DNA of 64,000 nucleotides from Methylotetracoccus oryzae (GTDB lineage: Bacteria; Pseudomonadota; Gammaproteobacteria; Methylococcales; Methylococcaceae): the NCBI RefSeq assembly GCF_006175985.1, contig NZ_SRSH01000012.1, forward strand, positions 1 to 64,000. The letters are read 5' to 3'. A program made the translations under genes and the position numbers. Numbering within the stretch: position 1 is the first letter of the stretch; each line of letters starts with the position of its first letter. The notes under the pieces are model-generated. The model was not told the DNA's origin. It saw nothing but the letters and a program-made list of their open reading frames with translations, and ran no database searches. Shown here piece by piece: positions 36,701-44,662 of the stretch.

Positions 36701-36834
36701 TGGAATCCGTCTACGACAAGTACGGGCAGGCCTTCCGCGGCAGGCCCGAAGGCCGCTGGCTCGCGATGACGGCCATCATGGTCGTCGTCTTCGGCCTGAT
36801 CCTCGTATTTCAGAAACGCAAGGACACCGTCTGA
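33706..36834 (+). CDS. ABCG-type ABC transporter with three FHA domains
   Basis: A 1042-residue half-transporter. Three FHA phosphothreonine-binding domains lead: THIGRAADNDVILNDPQVSL (about 25), VSIGSTPDNDIVIPCPRVAP (about 140) and IAVGRAPDNQIVLDHPQVSL (about 240), each with a following conserved His. The ABC ATPase follows with Walker A GMSGAGKS (359-366), signature LSGGQ (461) and Walker B FFLDEPTSG. The ABC2/ABCG membrane domain spans about 620-840. The loop before the last helix is about 190 residues: a Cys-bearing part (CACMGARIFDECRFPG), a Pro-rich stretch and a charged coiled coil. Substrate unknown. FHA domains suggest control by a Ser/Thr kinase, none of which is encoded nearby. Confidence 0.85.
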   Translation: MNVLAILEVQFAWGGSDEHALTQPVTHIGRAADNDVILNDPQVSLHHAKLSFLGGQAWLMDLGSLYGVTVNGHLTPPRTSVMLDPDAEFQIDEFTFRLRSPVQEDLPPVSERVSLGSMPVPGLVAKVDGRLLKFPLDSHTVSIGSTPDNDIVIPCPRVAPHHAEVHLSGDRYVIAAREGAPSLLVSGGEVREHVFEHGDTVGLGDPSVALQFRASLGFIAVSGGATPGEAIEIDLKGQDLIAVGRAPDNQIVLDHPQVSLHHALLERRGSRYRIRDLKSTGGVFVGGKRIEDEAWLREGDEIRIGGIRLILHEDGLEEYWQEGLRLDARHLNKWVSVEDNLLQDISLCICPQEFVALVGMSGAGKSTLMDAVNGFRPATHGQVSVNGIDLYANFDLFRNDMGYVPQRDIVHQELTVYSALDYAAQLRMAPDTAPAERHARIREVLDDLDLTERQDMPIHQLSGGQIKRVSIGVELLTKPRLFFLDEPTSGLDPGTEHEMMKLLRKLADQGRTILLSTHATKNVMMCDKVIFLARGGHLAYFGPPEEALPYFDQFRSARERRREDIEFDHIYGILSDEARGTPEAWSQRYRDSRQYRENIVERLNGQSSPVAAAGERPKLHRYAGTFRQFLVLSARNLDIMRQDRFGLGLMLLLAPVIGLMDFIWGSTLFDPERGDPTKIITVLFMAGLIAVMVGAMASVREIVKEVDIYKRERAINLKVTSYVLSKVWVGVCLSLYQAAVLLACKWFFVLSSSGLSPPDYAGLFLTLFLGTLSGYLIGLCISAAAPNQNVAILLVVVVLVPQFLFAGALLPLDLIPGGEKISAGATSRWAFEAMVNITGVGRDLVKDPCWKAVQRNQQHPSDLTEEQRAQCACMGARIFDECRFPGVRDPDYYDQTMYQVLVRGKPREPAAPVVPAEPPRPAKPRGLPARPTPADQQRYQRDMQSYQDRMDRYEKRMTDYRNGIDDKTDSYKAAMKEYAARMEDWQKARTKVAAVEGMMESVYDKYGQAFRGRPEGRWLAMTAIMVVVFGLILVFQKRKDTV

Positions 36835-37038
36835 GCGCGTTGCGTGGGCGGCGCCGGTTCGCCCGCGACTATTGTCGTTTCGTCCCGCCAAGGTAGCGAG
36901 CGCCACGCGCACGGCGCGCGCTACGAAATGCTCGCCGCGATGCGTTTGGGTCGGTTCCGACCCTCGAACCGTGCGCCATGCGCCTGCAGCGACACCAGGA
37001 GTAGAATCAGATGCCTGTCGTCATGCCGCAGGTGTGCC

Positions 37039-37272
37039 ATGGATACCTCGCCCCATAATCTCCGGACGCTTTTTCGGCAACTGGGTTTATCCGATCGCTC
37101 ACAGGACATCGACCGCTTCGTGGTCGAGCACAGGCTCCCGACACCGGCCCAGCCGCTTGCGGCCGCACCGTTCTGGAGTCCGGCGCAGGCCGCGTTCCTC
37201 CGGGAAGCCATCGAGCAGGACTCCGACTGGTGTGAAGCGGTCGACGAGCTCGACCGCATGCTGCGCGGCTGA
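37039..37272 (+). CDS. DUF2789 family protein
   Basis: A 77-residue soluble protein, MDTSPHNLRTLFRQLGLSDR then DIDRFVVEHRLPT and FWSPAQAAFLREAIEQDSDW. This is the short helical DUF2789 family found widely in gammaproteobacteria, of unknown function. The ATG at 37039 gives the family N-terminus; the open frame upstream is not homologous. No clear operon partner. Confidence 0.8.
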   Translation: MDTSPHNLRTLFRQLGLSDRSQDIDRFVVEHRLPTPAQPLAAAPFWSPAQAAFLREAIEQDSDWCEAVDELDRMLRG

Positions 37273-37444
37273 GTGTCGCGCCGGAACCCGGCGCGATCGC
37301 CCCTTGGAGTCCGCTCTACACTGACGCTCCGGCACCGCTGCGGTGGTGCCCGGACTGCGGCGTCGGACGACCTTTCCCGCTTCGAATTGACCCGTTGCGC
37401 TCTCGGGTCCCCCTTGTGTGCGGCAAAAGTGCTAGGCGGAGTTG

Positions 37445-37473
37445 CCCTTGAATTCGTGTGGCCTTGTCACCAT
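37445..37473 (+). promoter_or_regulatory. Sigma-32-like heat-shock promoter upstream of the hsp20 pair
   Basis: CCCTTGAA (37445-37452) matches the sigma-32 -35 element, and CACCAT (37468-37473) lies 15 bp further as a -10 with two of the usual Cs. The spacing fits sigma-32 promoters. It is about 90 bp before the first small heat-shock gene, as expected for heat induction. Confidence 0.5.
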
Positions 37474-37563
37474 CGTAGCGTCACGTGAGGGGTGATGCGG
37501 ATGGTACGAGCGGTGCCGCCGCCACCCGGCCTTTTCATCCATGGGCCCTGTGGAGGTACCAAA

Positions 37564-38016
37564 ATGTATGAGTCATTACTGCGCCTGCCGGTGGATTTCT
37601 TCTCCGAGTTCGACCGGATTCAACGGGAGCTGAACCAGGCATTCGGCGGTGCCGGTGCGCCGACGAGCATTCGCGCCCTGGGGCGGGGTGCGTTTCCCAG
37701 AGTCAACATCGGCACCAGTGCCAAATCGGTGGAAGTCTACGCGTTACTGCCGGGCGTCGATCCGGCCAAACTGGACGTGAGCGTCGATCGGGGGCTGCTG
37801 ACCATTGCCGGAGAGCGGGCGAGCGATTTACCGGCCGCCAGCGACAAGGTCAGCGTCTATGCCGACGAGCGCTTCGCAGGCAAGTTCAAACGCACGGTCA
37901 GCTTGCCGGACGATGTCGATCCGGCCGCGATCGAGGCCAACTACCGCGACGGCGTGCTGCGCGTATCCATACCGCGTCGCGAAGCGGCCCAGCCGCAGCG
38001 TATCGAAGTGAAGTGA
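37564..38016 (+). CDS. Small heat-shock protein, Hsp20/alpha-crystallin family
   Basis: A 150-residue chaperone. The start MYESLLRLPVDFFSEFDRIQ follows a GGAGG ribosome-binding site. The alpha-crystallin domain covers about 45-150: PRVNIGTSAKSVEVYALLPG, KLDVSVDRGLLTIAGER, FKRTVSLPDDVDPAAIEANY and DGVLRVSIPRREAAQP. It holds unfolding proteins in oligomers so they can be rescued. An earlier ATG at 37492 is not family-like. It is 19 bp ahead of a second Hsp20 gene; both share the sigma-32-like promoter. Confidence 0.9.
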   Translation: MYESLLRLPVDFFSEFDRIQRELNQAFGGAGAPTSIRALGRGAFPRVNIGTSAKSVEVYALLPGVDPAKLDVSVDRGLLTIAGERASDLPAASDKVSVYADERFAGKFKRTVSLPDDVDPAAIEANYRDGVLRVSIPRREAAQPQRIEVK

Positions 38017-38035
38017 AAGGCAGAGGATCACACCC

Positions 38036-38413
38036 ATGAGCGAGAAACAAGACGTGGCAAAAAGTGATGTTGCACAGCAGACGCAGGCGGTGCTGCCGCC
38101 GGTCGACATTGTCGAGGATGAAGCCGGTATCCGGTTGACGGCAGATTTGCCGGGCGTGCCCAAGGACCAACTGTCGGTGCGCACCGAAGGTCAGAGTCTG
38201 CTGATCGAGGGGCAGGTCGCAATCGACACGCCGGAGGGCATGGAACCGGTCTACGTCGAGACGCGGTCGCCGGTCTACCGACGCACGTTCAACCTGAGCC
38301 GTGACCTCGATCCGACGAAGATCGAGGCCGCCTTCCGCGACGGTGTGCTGACGCTGCGGATCCCGAAAGCCGAGCATGCTCAGCCCCGCAAGATCGCAGT
38401 CAGCGTCGTCTGA
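38036..38413 (+). CDS. Second small heat-shock protein, Hsp20 family
   Basis: A 125-residue Hsp20 paralogue starting MSEKQDVAKSDVAQQTQAVL, a short polar arm, then the alpha-crystallin domain: VDIVEDEAGIRLTADLPGVP, QSLLIEGQVAIDTPEG, RRTFNLSRDLDPTKIEAAF and DGVLTLRIPKAEHAQPRKI. The Leu-Arg-Ile-Pro near the C-terminus is the I/V-x-I/V-like oligomer contact. Tandem Hsp20 genes often form mixed oligomers. It is the second gene of the operon and is followed by a GC-rich hairpin. Confidence 0.9.
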   Translation: MSEKQDVAKSDVAQQTQAVLPPVDIVEDEAGIRLTADLPGVPKDQLSVRTEGQSLLIEGQVAIDTPEGMEPVYVETRSPVYRRTFNLSRDLDPTKIEAAFRDGVLTLRIPKAEHAQPRKIAVSVV

Positions 38414-38421
38414 CCCCCCGC

Positions 38422-38450
38422 GCCCGGCCGGACGACGGCCGGGCCTTCCT
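38422..38450 (+). terminator. GC-rich hairpin after the hsp20 operon
   Basis: GCCCGGCCG and CGGCCGGGC (38422-38430 and 38436-38444) form a perfect 9-bp stem with a 5-nt loop, followed by CTTCCTCC. The pyrimidine tail is only moderately T-rich, so termination may be incomplete. Its position 9 bp after the stop supports the call. Confidence 0.5.
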
Positions 38451-38503
38451 CCCTGAGCCCGTCATGTCGGAGGCCCGAACCGCGCCGGTATTGTCGGGGA
38501 AGA

Positions 38504-39076
38504 CTAGGGTATGTGTTCCGCGCGATAGCGGAAGACGGTCAGGGTGTCCGACCAGTATTCCGCAGGCAGACCGGCCTTCTGCTTCAGATGCCTTACGAAG
38601 CGGTGAGGCTCGGGCAGTGATTCCCAGACAGCCGGCAGGAAGGTTGCGCGGCGCGAGCCCTCTTGCAGGATCAGCCCGTCTTCACCAGGGCGGAGCTGTC
38701 GCAGCAGATCGGACTCGGAAGCCGCTTCCACCGGTTCGGGGTGCGTCAACAGCGACAGATGAATTTCCAGATCGGCGAACTCATGCAGCGCGACCGGCGG
38801 AAAGCGGGGGTCGCGGAACGCGGCCGCATACGCATTTTCAGTCACGTCGGCGATGAGTGGACGATGCGCTTCCAGTGAGCCGATGCAGCCCCGAAGCGTG
38901 CCTTGTCGCTGCAGTGTCACGAAGCTGGCGCGGTGCTCCCGTAACTCCGGAGGGCACTCATCCAGGGGCGCTGCCAGGGGTCTGCCGTGCTGAAGCCCAA
39001 AGCCGATCGATGCCCGCGCCAGGTCAAGCAAACTCAGCCGCACTGCCGGCGCCAGCGGCGCGTCGAACTCAGCCAA
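38504..39076 (-). CDS. amrA: AMMECR1-domain protein (AmmeMemoRadiSam system protein A)
   Basis: A 190-residue AMMECR1-fold protein. Hallmark sequences are FVTLQRQGTLRGCIGSLEAH (the LRGCIG motif), NAYAAAFRDPRFPPVALHEF, and GLILQEGSRRATFLPAVWES. Its function in bacteria is not settled, but it occurs with MEMO and a radical SAM enzyme as a conserved trio. I place the start at the TTG at 39076, which overlaps the upstream MEMO gene by 8 bp and gives MAEFDAPLAPAVRLSLLDLA. The open frame upstream is not family-like. Confidence 0.82.
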   Translation of the reverse strand: MAEFDAPLAPAVRLSLLDLARASIGFGLQHGRPLAAPLDECPPELREHRASFVTLQRQGTLRGCIGSLEAHRPLIADVTENAYAAAFRDPRFPPVALHEFADLEIHLSLLTHPEPVEAASESDLLRQLRPGEDGLILQEGSRRATFLPAVWESLPEPHRFVRHLKQKAGLPAEYWSDTLTVFRYRAEHIP

Positions 39077-39854
39077 GAGCGTAGGCCCCGTAACCGACGA
39101 CCCGGTCCTTCGATCCCGCAGTGTCGCCCGAATTCCGCAGGTCGATCGTCTCGGCTCTGAGCCCGTGCCGGCTCGCGGCAAGCAGCAGCCCGCTGACCGG
39201 CAGGCGGCCACAGGCATCCTCGAAGGCGATGTCCTGCGGACGCAGCGACTCGATGGCCCGCGAGGTTGCCCGATCCATGCGTTGCGCCGTTGCATAGTCG
39301 TGGTAGTGACTCAGGTCGGAGCTGATCACGATGAGTGTCTCGTCGCCGCCCCAGAGACGGTCGAGCACCGTTGCGATCTCTTCCGGGGCGGCGTCGCCGA
39401 CGACGAGCGGTATCAGCATGAACGTCTCCAGCGTCTCTTGCAGAAACGGCAGTTGCACCTCGAGGCTGTGTTCCAAGGCGTGGACTTCGTCCTGTACGTG
39501 CACGAAGGGCAGATCCGTCAGGGTGTCCAGGCTTGCGCGGTCGATTGTGACCTCACCCAGCGGCGAGGCAAAGCGGTCCGAACTGGGAATCGCGATCCCG
39601 CGGAAGGCGACGCGGTGCGATGGTCCCACCAGCACGACCCGTCGGATGCGGGCGCGCGCGCCAGCCAGGCGCCGGTAGGCGCTTGCCGCGATCGGCCCGG
39701 AGTAGATGTAGCCGGCATGGGGCGCGATGATCGCCTTGGGAATGCAGCCGGCGTCATCCCCGGCGTCGAGCAGACGCGTCACGACCGCGTGAAGCGCGTG
39801 CTGATCGGACGGATAGAACATCCCGGCGACGGCCGGGGGACGCGTGGTAGTCAT
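39069..39854 (-). CDS. amrB: MEMO1-family protein (AmmeMemoRadiSam system protein B)
   Basis: A 261-residue MEMO-fold protein, related to class III extradiol dioxygenases. Visible conserved blocks are RPPAVAGMFYPSDQHALHAV, AIIAPHAGYIYSGPIAASAY, VLVGPSHRVAFRGIAIP and VISSDLSHYHDYATAQ; the histidines in APHAGY, PSHR and SHYH are the likely metal ligands. In human cells MEMO has a role in motility and redox signalling; the bacterial role is unknown. It is divergent from the radical-SAM member and coupled to the AMMECR1 gene. Confidence 0.88.
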   Translation of the reverse strand: MTTTRPPAVAGMFYPSDQHALHAVVTRLLDAGDDAGCIPKAIIAPHAGYIYSGPIAASAYRRLAGARARIRRVVLVGPSHRVAFRGIAIPSSDRFASPLGEVTIDRASLDTLTDLPFVHVQDEVHALEHSLEVQLPFLQETLETFMLIPLVVGDAAPEEIATVLDRLWGGDETLIVISSDLSHYHDYATAQRMDRATSRAIESLRPQDIAFEDACGRLPVSGLLLAASRHGLRAETIDLRNSGDTAGSKDRVVGYGAYALG

Positions 39855-39971
39855 AACGACCTCCCTGATTCAGTCGTGCCCTTGGGAAGGCACTTGTGAC
39901 CGCGGTCTTGACGTCATACTGTGGGCAATACGGGGTCACCGTCAACCGGCCATTCACTGCGAGGTGCCGCC

Positions 39972-41069
39972 ATGGACACGCACATCGATCCTAACGAAGG
40001 CTTCCCGACCCGCTTCTGGCACAAATTGAGCGACGGGCGCGTGCAGTGCGACATCTGCCCGCGCCTGTGCAAGCTGCACGAGGGCCAGCGCGGCCTGTGT
40101 TTCGTGCGCGGAAATGTGCACGACAGCGTGATGCTGCTCTCCTACGGACGCTCCAGCGGCTTTTGTATCGATCCGATCGAGAAGAAGCCCCTGAATCACT
40201 TTCTGCCCGGCACGCCGGTGTTCTCTTTCGGGACGGCGGGCTGCAATCTGGCCTGCAAGTTTTGCCAGAACTGGGACATCAGCAAGTCGCGTGAGATGGA
40301 TTCCCTGATGGATCAGGCCAGCCCCGAGGCGATTGCCGCAGCGGCCAGATCCTTCGGCTGTCGCAGCGTTGCCTACACGTACAATGATCCGGTCATTTTT
40401 CACGAGTACTGCATCGACACGGCGCAGGCCTGCCATGCGCTGGGCATTCGGTCCGTGGCTGTCTCCGCCGGCTATCAGTGCCCCGAGCCCCGCGCCGAAT
40501 TCTACGCTCACATGGATGCGGTCAATATCGACCTGAAGTCGTTCTCCGAAGACTTTTACCGCCGGGTCTGCGGTGGTCATCTCGAACCCGTGCTCGAAAC
40601 GCTGCAGTACGTCCGCCATGAAACCAAGGTCTGGCTGGAAATCACGACGCTGCTGATCCCGGGGGAGAACGATTCGGAGCAGGAGCTGGAAGCCCTGACT
40701 CAGTGGGTCGTCGAAAGCCTGGGCCCGGACGTCCCCCTGCATTTCTCGGCGTTCCACCCGGACTGGAAAATGCTCAACACGCCCCCGACATCCCGCTCGA
40801 CGCTGTCCGAAGCGCGGCGCATCGCACTGAAGAACGGCCTGCGCTATGTCTACGTCGGCAACGTTCACGACAAGGCCGCCGACAGCACGTATTGCCACAA
40901 ATGCGGCCAGTTGCTGATTGGCCGTGACTGGTATGAACTGTCGGAGTGGAATCTGACCCCCAAGGGAACCTGCAGTGCCTGCGGGGAGCCGTGTGCTGGT
41001 GTGTTCGAGGCTTCCCCGGGCGATTGGGGTGCACGGCGGACTCCCGTCAGCCTGGCACACCGGACATGA
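39972..41069 (+). CDS. amrS: AmmeMemoRadiSam radical SAM enzyme
   Basis: A 365-residue radical SAM protein. The cluster motif CKFC is in AGCNLACKFCQNWDIS, i.e. CxxxCxxC for the SAM-binding [4Fe-4S]. The N-terminal region (VQCDICPRLCKLHEGQRGLC) and a C-terminal zinc-finger-like set (CHKCGQLL, CSACGEPC) provide more cysteines. Family blocks include FIDP-like DPIEKKPLNHFLPGTPVFSF. It probably modifies a substrate handled by the MEMO and AMMECR1 proteins; the reaction is not known. The ATG at 39972 gives the family N-terminus. It diverges from the amrBA pair with 117 bp between starts. Confidence 0.88.
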   Translation: MDTHIDPNEGFPTRFWHKLSDGRVQCDICPRLCKLHEGQRGLCFVRGNVHDSVMLLSYGRSSGFCIDPIEKKPLNHFLPGTPVFSFGTAGCNLACKFCQNWDISKSREMDSLMDQASPEAIAAAARSFGCRSVAYTYNDPVIFHEYCIDTAQACHALGIRSVAVSAGYQCPEPRAEFYAHMDAVNIDLKSFSEDFYRRVCGGHLEPVLETLQYVRHETKVWLEITTLLIPGENDSEQELEALTQWVVESLGPDVPLHFSAFHPDWKMLNTPPTSRSTLSEARRIALKNGLRYVYVGNVHDKAADSTYCHKCGQLLIGRDWYELSEWNLTPKGTCSACGEPCAGVFEASPGDWGARRTPVSLAHRT

Positions 41070-41567
41070 TGTCAGCCCCGCTCCCTGCAGGACCCGCCTT
41101 GTCGGCGCCTGTTCACGGTCCATGTGCTGGTTCCGGGCTCCATGACCATCCAGCAAGGGCATGATCTGGCGCCGATCATCGAAAACCTCCCCCGCGCGGC
41201 CCTACCTTAATCCTCTGATCGTCACCCAATGTGGAACTGCTCGACGATCCTGCCTCATGCGCGCATGGGACCGTGTCGGCCGGCCTCGACCCGATCGGTG
41301 GGTTGTCCTTCGGCGGACGATGACCGGCGTTGCCGAGTTGCTTTATCCTTCGACGATCCCGGTTGGCCTTCGGCACCGGATCGACGGTAATCTCACACGC
41401 GGGGTCTTGCCACATTCGGCTCGGTGCTGCCGTCGACCCGGCCCCGTTTTCATTCCAGGGGGGCGGGCAGGAGACATCCGCGGTAGCGGTGGCCGGACCC
41501 TCTCTGGACGACCGTCACCGACCCATATCCCCAGGCTTACTCAGGACTTCAGGCGGGAGATAGCAGC
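41070..41567. other. Gene-free stretch between the radical SAM and patatin genes
   Basis: About 500 bp with open frames that have no protein-like features. No RNA gene or clear terminator recognised. It likely contains the patatin promoter. Confidence 0.4.
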
Positions 41568-42530
41568 ATGAAGCGAAAAGCGCGCGTTGCGTTGGCCTTT
41601 CAGGGTGGGGGGTTCCCCGCCGGTGCCGTTGCTGCCGGGGCGGTCCGGCGTCTCGTCGAAGAAGGGGCCTTCGTCGACCACGATATCCACGCATTCTCGG
41701 GAACATCGGCCGGTGCCTTGGTCGCCGCGGCTTGCTGGGGGCATACGCTGAAGGGAAGTGTGGCCGAACTGCCCGACATCCTCAAACGGCAGTGGCTGCA
41801 TTTTGCCTGGGGTATGGTCCCGAATGCCGGTGTCGCTCGCACCGAGCAACTGCTTGACAGCCTCGGGCGTCTGAACCCGCTTTACGACGCATACTCGGCC
41901 AACATCGTCCAACCCTTCCTCCGCTATCTGATGAAGGAGTGGGTCCTCGCCTACATCCCGGTGGAGGAACTGCGGTCGCTGCGTGATCGCGCCGAGCGCG
42001 TTCCGGGCCTGGCGCTGGGCGCGGCGGATGTGCTGACCGGGGATATCAAGGTTTTCACCGAAAGGGATTTTTCGCTCGAGGCCTTGCTCGCTTCAGGTTC
42101 CCTCGACGAGATCAATGGCCTGACCCGGATCGAGGATGGCCCGAATCAGGGGGTCTACTGCGACGGTGCCTGGGGAACCAATCCGCCGCTGGTTCCGCTG
42201 CTCGACTATGGCGTGGACGAGATCTGGCTCGTACAGCACTTTCCCAAGCGACGAGAGGCCATTCCGCAATCTCCGGCGGAACGCAAAGACCGCAAGGATG
42301 AGCTATGGCAGAACGCGCTGGTGGAGCACGAATTGCATTTCATCGGGAAGGTCAACGAGTGGCTGGCATCCGGGCAACTCAGAAACGATGCCGGCCGGTA
42401 TCGGCCGGTGACTGTAAAGACGATGCCGATGCGGAAGGATCTCCCTTCGGGGTCGGCATTCGTCAATTCGCCATCCTTCATCGAGGAGATGATGGCCTAC
42501 GGCCACGAGCAGGCTGCCATCTTTCTATGA
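41568..42530 (+). CDS. Patatin-like phospholipase
   Basis: A 320-residue patatin-fold lipase. The oxyanion-hole stretch is ALAFQGGGFPAGAVAAGA, the nucleophile Ser47 sits in FSGTSAGAL (GxSxG) and the partner Asp199 in YCDGAWGTNPP (DG-A/G), so the catalytic dyad is intact. Patatins free fatty acids from phospholipids, either in lipid turnover or as effectors. There is no signal peptide, so it acts in the cytoplasm or at the inner face of the membrane. The C-terminal part (LWQNALVEHELHFIGKVNEW) is typical of bacterial stand-alone members. No obvious partner gene. Confidence 0.87.
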   Translation: MKRKARVALAFQGGGFPAGAVAAGAVRRLVEEGAFVDHDIHAFSGTSAGALVAAACWGHTLKGSVAELPDILKRQWLHFAWGMVPNAGVARTEQLLDSLGRLNPLYDAYSANIVQPFLRYLMKEWVLAYIPVEELRSLRDRAERVPGLALGAADVLTGDIKVFTERDFSLEALLASGSLDEINGLTRIEDGPNQGVYCDGAWGTNPPLVPLLDYGVDEIWLVQHFPKRREAIPQSPAERKDRKDELWQNALVEHELHFIGKVNEWLASGQLRNDAGRYRPVTVKTMPMRKDLPSGSAFVNSPSFIEEMMAYGHEQAAIFL

Positions 42531-42773
42531 CGCGAGGACACTCGCTGCCGGTCTTGCCGATACGAGGCCCGATTCCGTGTCGTCGGGCGCATTCCATAAT
42601 TGCCCGGTGCCTCCTCCGCCTGTTCGTCCTTAACGCGCGTCAACCAGCCCTCGCGGGGCGTCAGGCTTAAGCGGGGTGTCGATCGCCGGTGCCCGGGACT
42701 CGTCGGGCGGCGCTTTGCTGCGAGCGATGGGCAATGGCGCCCAGAGGGCCCGCGGGTGATCGCCGGCCTCGGG

Positions 42774-43025
42774 TCAAGGCAAGTTGCCCATGTCGGGACG
42801 GCCGGTCAACCGTTTCCAACTGCCTTTTTGCCAAGTCAGCCATCCGCCGTAGGCGATGCCGGCCCACGCGATGTAGACGATCAGTGACGAAAACATCAGC
42901 ACCAGAAAACTGAGGACGATCAGCGTGATTCCATCCCAGGACTCGCGTTCACTGAGTCGGGCCTGAGTCCAATCCACCAGTGCGTGCAGCGTGGAGGCCA
43001 AGCCGTGAGCTTGCGGTTGTTGCAT
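42774..43025 (-). CDS. Small membrane protein (83 aa), unknown
   Basis: ATG at 43025 preceded by AGAGGA. The product has a polar N-terminus (MQQPQAHGLASTLHALVDWT), then one long hydrophobic region at about residues 32-62 (GITLIVLSFLVLMFSSLIVY then IAWAGIAYGGWL) and a basic tail. It could form one long or two short helices. No recognised family. It is read toward the patatin gene and stands alone. Confidence 0.55.
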   Translation of the reverse strand: MQQPQAHGLASTLHALVDWTQARLSERESWDGITLIVLSFLVLMFSSLIVYIAWAGIAYGGWLTWQKGSWKRLTGRPDMGNLP

Positions 43026-43558
43026 TCGAGATCCTCTGGCAAGTGGTCGAAGGCCGGCGCCCTGACACTGCGAAACGGCGCCGACGATTGGCGCAAGGTT
43101 AACATTTTTGGAGGATGGTCAGCAGCGCCGGCTCGGTTTGGCTTCCGGGCGAAGTCACCGGCTGCGCGCTGTGGCCTTGGCAGTAACCACCGCCAGCCGT
43201 TGCGCGGCATTGTGGATCACGGTGCCGCTAACGGGCGATGGTGGCGCGCGGGCCGTCCCGGTCGCGCAATACCGAGATCGCTCCCGTGTTGTTGATTGCT
43301 CCAAGGGAAGAGCAGGTTCCCGCCGCGGGTTGATTGCTCGTCTCGCGATGGCGCTGCAAACCCGCCTTTCGAGTGTCAGCCGAATTTACAATTTCTGCCG
43401 CCGGTAATTTCGACCGGGAGTCTGAGCCAGGCCCCACGCGGGATCCAAGCGCTCGGATGCGTCTGGCGTGATTTCTGCTTGATGTCAGGACGCAGGGAGC
43501 GACGCAATGCTCGGCTGTCTCTGCGCCCTGTCCCATCATCGATAGTTTGGAGCTGCTT
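43026..43558. other. Intergenic stretch upstream of the GT2 gene
   Basis: About 530 bp without a supported gene. Frames across it are composed like random high-GC DNA. A GGAG lies eight bases before the ATG at 43559. No promoter could be picked out with confidence. Confidence 0.4.
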
Positions 43559-44662
43559 ATGCCGGCAATATCCGTGATCATTCCCGCATTCAATGCGGAA
43601 GACAGTCTTCCGGAGGCGCTGCACTCGCTGCAGCGCCAGAGCTTCCATGACTTCGAAGCGATCGTCGTCGATGACGGTTCCAGCGATGGTACGGCTGCGA
43701 TTGCGGAGCGCATCGCGGCGAGCGATCAGCGTTTCACGGTACTGCGACAGCCGCGGAATCGAGGTGGGGCGGTCTGCATCAACAGTGCCCTCGATGTCGT
43801 GCGCGGTGACTGGATTACCGTGCTGGATGCGGACGACGCCTATGAGCCGAAGCGCTTGGAGACTCTGCTGCGGTCAGCGGAGAGGTGGGGTGCGGATCTG
43901 TTTGCCGACAACCTGCAACTGGTCGAAGACGGAACAGGTCGCCCCTTGGGGCTGTGCCTGGGCCCGGATCGCGTCCGCCGTGAGGGTCCGATCTCGTTCG
44001 AGGAGTTCCTGAAACTGGATGCGGTCGATCCCGGTGGCCGGCCCCGTATGGGGGTGGGATATTTGAAGCCGCTGATTCGTCGCGATTTCCTGAACCAGTA
44101 TGGCATTCGCTACCGCACTGATTTGACGAGCAACTACGACGGCATGTTCCATGCCGAGTGTCTGCTCTGGGGTGCGCGTTATGTCCTCAGTCCCCGCGCG
44201 CATTACCGCTATACCGTCGCTCGTCCGGGCTCGATCGGCGTGATGTCGAAGGGGGCACGCTCGGTAACGAATCGACTGCAGCGGTGCCGTTTGTTGCTGG
44301 AACACGATCGAGTGGACCGCTTCAATGGGGCTGCGGGTCTGCTGCGACAGGAAATCAGAAACCTGCATCACGTCAAGGCATACGTGGAACTCGCCCTTGC
44401 CCTGCGCGGCCGCAACTATGGGGCGGCGCTGCGTTACGCCCTGACGCATTCGCGCGATCTTCCCTATGTGTTGAATCGGCTTTGCCACGCAGCGCTGCGC
44501 AAGCTTCGGAGCGAACAGCAGGGTACGGACCGTCTGTCGCCGCGGCGCATCGTGTCCATCTTTGCGCGCAACCTGGTGGCTCCGCGCCTTCCGCGTGCCT
44601 ATTCGAGAAATCACAGGCATCCGCGGCTGTTGGAGTCTGAAGCCCCTCTGCGGCGCGGATAG
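43559..44662 (+). CDS. Glycosyltransferase family 2
   Basis: A 367-residue GT-A glycosyltransferase. The start MPAISVIIPAFNAEDSLPEA is typical, with the nucleotide-binding IVVDDGSSDGT and the DXD-type motif VLDADDAYEPKRLE. The acceptor region includes YLKPLIRRDFLNQYGIRYR and SNYDGMFHAECLLWGARYV, and the C-terminal 100 residues are basic. It transfers a sugar from a nucleotide donor onto a polysaccharide, protein or lipid; the substrate cannot be told. The ATG at 43559 follows GGAG; a TTG at 43547 is possible. A stem with a bulge overlaps the stop codon (about 44642-44676). Confidence 0.83.
   Translation: MPAISVIIPAFNAEDSLPEALHSLQRQSFHDFEAIVVDDGSSDGTAAIAERIAASDQRFTVLRQPRNRGGAVCINSALDVVRGDWITVLDADDAYEPKRLETLLRSAERWGADLFADNLQLVEDGTGRPLGLCLGPDRVRREGPISFEEFLKLDAVDPGGRPRMGVGYLKPLIRRDFLNQYGIRYRTDLTSNYDGMFHAECLLWGARYVLSPRAHYRYTVARPGSIGVMSKGARSVTNRLQRCRLLLEHDRVDRFNGAAGLLRQEIRNLHHVKAYVELALALRGRNYGAALRYALTHSRDLPYVLNRLCHAALRKLRSEQQGTDRLSPRRIVSIFARNLVAPRLPRAYSRNHRHPRLLESEAPLRRG

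Noticed and set aside
33676-36912. 1078-codon minus-strand open frame opposite the FHA-ABC transporter
   Set aside because: It mirrors the transporter codon for codon, has no family motifs, and is a by-product of high GC codon use.
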